A stretch of 6,576 nt of DNA, taken from Oscillospiraceae bacterium. Lineage in GTDB: Bacteria > Bacillota > Clostridia > Oscillospirales > Acutalibacteraceae. The notes under the pieces were generated by a model. It was not told where the DNA came from, did no database searches, and saw only the letters and a program-made list of their open reading frames with translations. Shown one piece after another: positions 5,550 through 6,576 of the stretch. The translations under genes and the position numbers were made by a program. The first letter of the stretch is position 1. Each line of letters starts with the position of its first letter. The DNA lies in assembly GCA_902797915.1 (NCBI GenBank), contig CADBUK010000080.1:1-6576 (forward strand), given 5' to 3'.

Positions 5550-6576
5550 ATGAAGATTACAGATTTGGACGTTCAGGATTTTTCATCCTTGCCTAAAAAG
5601 ATAATGCAGTTCGGTGAGGGCAATTTTTTACGCGCTTTTGCCGATTACTTTATTCAGTGTGCTAATGAGCAGAAGCTTATTAATTCAAGCATTGTTGTAA
5701 TCAAGCCCAAGGCAGGCGCTCCAAGAGCCGATTTTTTCAATCAGAATTTCAGGTATAACGTCATTCTTCGCGGCAGGCAAAACGGCGAGGTTGTTGACGA
5801 TATTAAAACAATAACCTCCGTTTCAGATTTTCTCAGCTCCTCCGATGAATTTGATAAAATTAAGGATATAGCAAAATCTGCTGACTTGCAGATTATTATT
5901 TCAAATACAACCGAGGCGGGTATTGAGTTTAATTCGGGCGACGAGTTTTCATCCGTTCCGAACGTAACCTATCCTGGCAAGCTTACGGCGCTTTTGTATG
6001 AACGATATAATGCTCTTGGCGCTGACGGCGGAATTCTTATTTTGCCCGTTGAGCTTATTGAGGATAACGGAGCAGTGCTTAAAAAGTGCGTTCTTGATTA
6101 TGCGGAGCTCTGGAATCTCGGGGACGGCTTTAAAAATTACGTTAACAACACCTGTATTTTCTGCACCACCCTTGTTGACCGCATTGTTACAGGCTTTCCC
6201 GCTAAAAATTATGATGAATTATCATCGAGGCTCGGCTATGAAGATAAGCTGATGGTTGCCTGTGAGCCGTATTATTCCTGGATTATTTCGGCAGACGGCA
6301 GGGAGGATGAGGCTAAACAGATTTTTCCGCTTCACAGGATTTTTGATAATATTGTCTGGAGTGACGACGTTGCGGCGTACAGGGAACGCAAGGTCAGAAT
6401 TCTTAACGGCGCTCACACCGTATCTGTTCTTGCTGGCTATTATGCAGGCTTTGATATTGTGCGCGATATGCTGCACGATGAGCTTTTCAGCAACTTTATT
6501 AACCTCTGCCTTAACAATGAGGTTATTCCTACAATTGATTTGTCAGAGGATGTTCTTAAATCCTTTGCCGCTTCGG
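5550..6576 (+). CDS. uxaB: tagaturonate reductase / altronate oxidoreductase, 5' part (runs off the window)
   Basis: The first 342 codons are present with no stop; full-length relatives are roughly 480-500 residues. The enzyme reduces D-tagaturonate to D-altronate with NADH in galacturonate catabolism and acts in the cytoplasm. It belongs to the mannitol dehydrogenase (polyol-specific long-chain) family. The N-terminal nucleotide-binding segment is QFGEGNFLRAF (residues 20-30). SNTTEAGI (118-125) and PVELIEDNG are typical of UxaB. The catalytic K-x4-N-x2-H set is K281, N286 and H289 in KVRILNGAHT. These motifs favour UxaB over fructuronate reductase UxuB or mannitol dehydrogenases. The Shine-Dalgarno AGGGGGGTG (5531-5539) lies about 10 nt before the ATG. 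The gene has its own promoter and possible operator. Pectin use is implied. Confidence 0.88.
   Translation, partial: MKITDLDVQDFSSLPKKIMQFGEGNFLRAFADYFIQCANEQKLINSSIVVIKPKAGAPRADFFNQNFRYNVILRGRQNGEVVDDIKTITSVSDFLSSSDEFDKIKDIAKSADLQIIISNTTEAGIEFNSGDEFSSVPNVTYPGKLTALLYERYNALGADGGILILPVELIEDNGAVLKKCVLDYAELWNLGDGFKNYVNNTCIFCTTLVDRIVTGFPAKNYDELSSRLGYEDKLMVACEPYYSWIISADGREDEAKQIFPLHRIFDNIVWSDDVAAYRERKVRILNGAHTVSVLAGYYAGFDIVRDMLHDELFSNFINLCLNNEVIPTIDLSEDVLKSFAAS

Overview
The window looks like a piece of a low-to-moderate GC, Gram-positive gut or rumen anaerobe, probably an Oscillospiraceae/Ruminococcaceae-type clostridium. The evidence is AT-rich intergenic DNA with near-consensus sigma-A promoters, G-rich Shine-Dalgarno sites, compact hairpin plus U-run terminators, a DUF1292 (YrzB-like) gene, and a secreted plant-polysaccharide hydrolase with a dockerin-like tail. 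The species cannot be fixed from sequence alone.

Layout. Positions 1-118 hold no gene I can support. A consensus promoter (119-147) drives an atypical NAD(P)-binding epimerase/dehydratase-family protein (183-1226, +), closed by a terminator (1241-1265). Fifteen bases after that terminator's U-run starts a 972-residue secreted glycoside hydrolase family 43 protein (1280-4198, +). It has two tandem LamG-like jelly-roll domains, a GH43 five-bladed propeller and a C-terminal tail ending in one dockerin-type calcium repeat. A bidirectional-looking terminator (4206-4237) follows. On the minus strand, a DUF1292 gene (4450-4770) with its own consensus promoter is followed by a 6S RNA (about 4428 down to 4242), with no clear promoter or terminator between them.

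The 779-base gap 4771-5549 is not empty. It carries two divergent promoters and a well-delimited transcription unit of about 510 nt (start near 4969, terminator at 5449-5480). Its promoter is very strong-looking: A-rich upstream tracts, TTGACA, 17 bp, TGC then TATTAT. No long ORF lies inside it. It does contain many perfect or near-perfect helices and several SD-preceded mini-ORFs of 2-16 codons. I read it as a large structured non-coding RNA of unrecognised family, and it is the most interesting item in the window.

The window ends in the first 342 codons of a tagaturonate reductase/altronate oxidoreductase (uxaB-like, 5550 to the end, +). Its promoter overlaps a perfect 16-bp palindrome.

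Together, the GH43 enzyme (arabinose/xylose side chains or backbones) and the UxaB-like enzyme (galacturonate catabolism) suggest use of pectin or hemicellulose. They are separate transcription units here. The 6S RNA and the 510-nt RNA suggest that an RNA-rich housekeeping locus sits between them.
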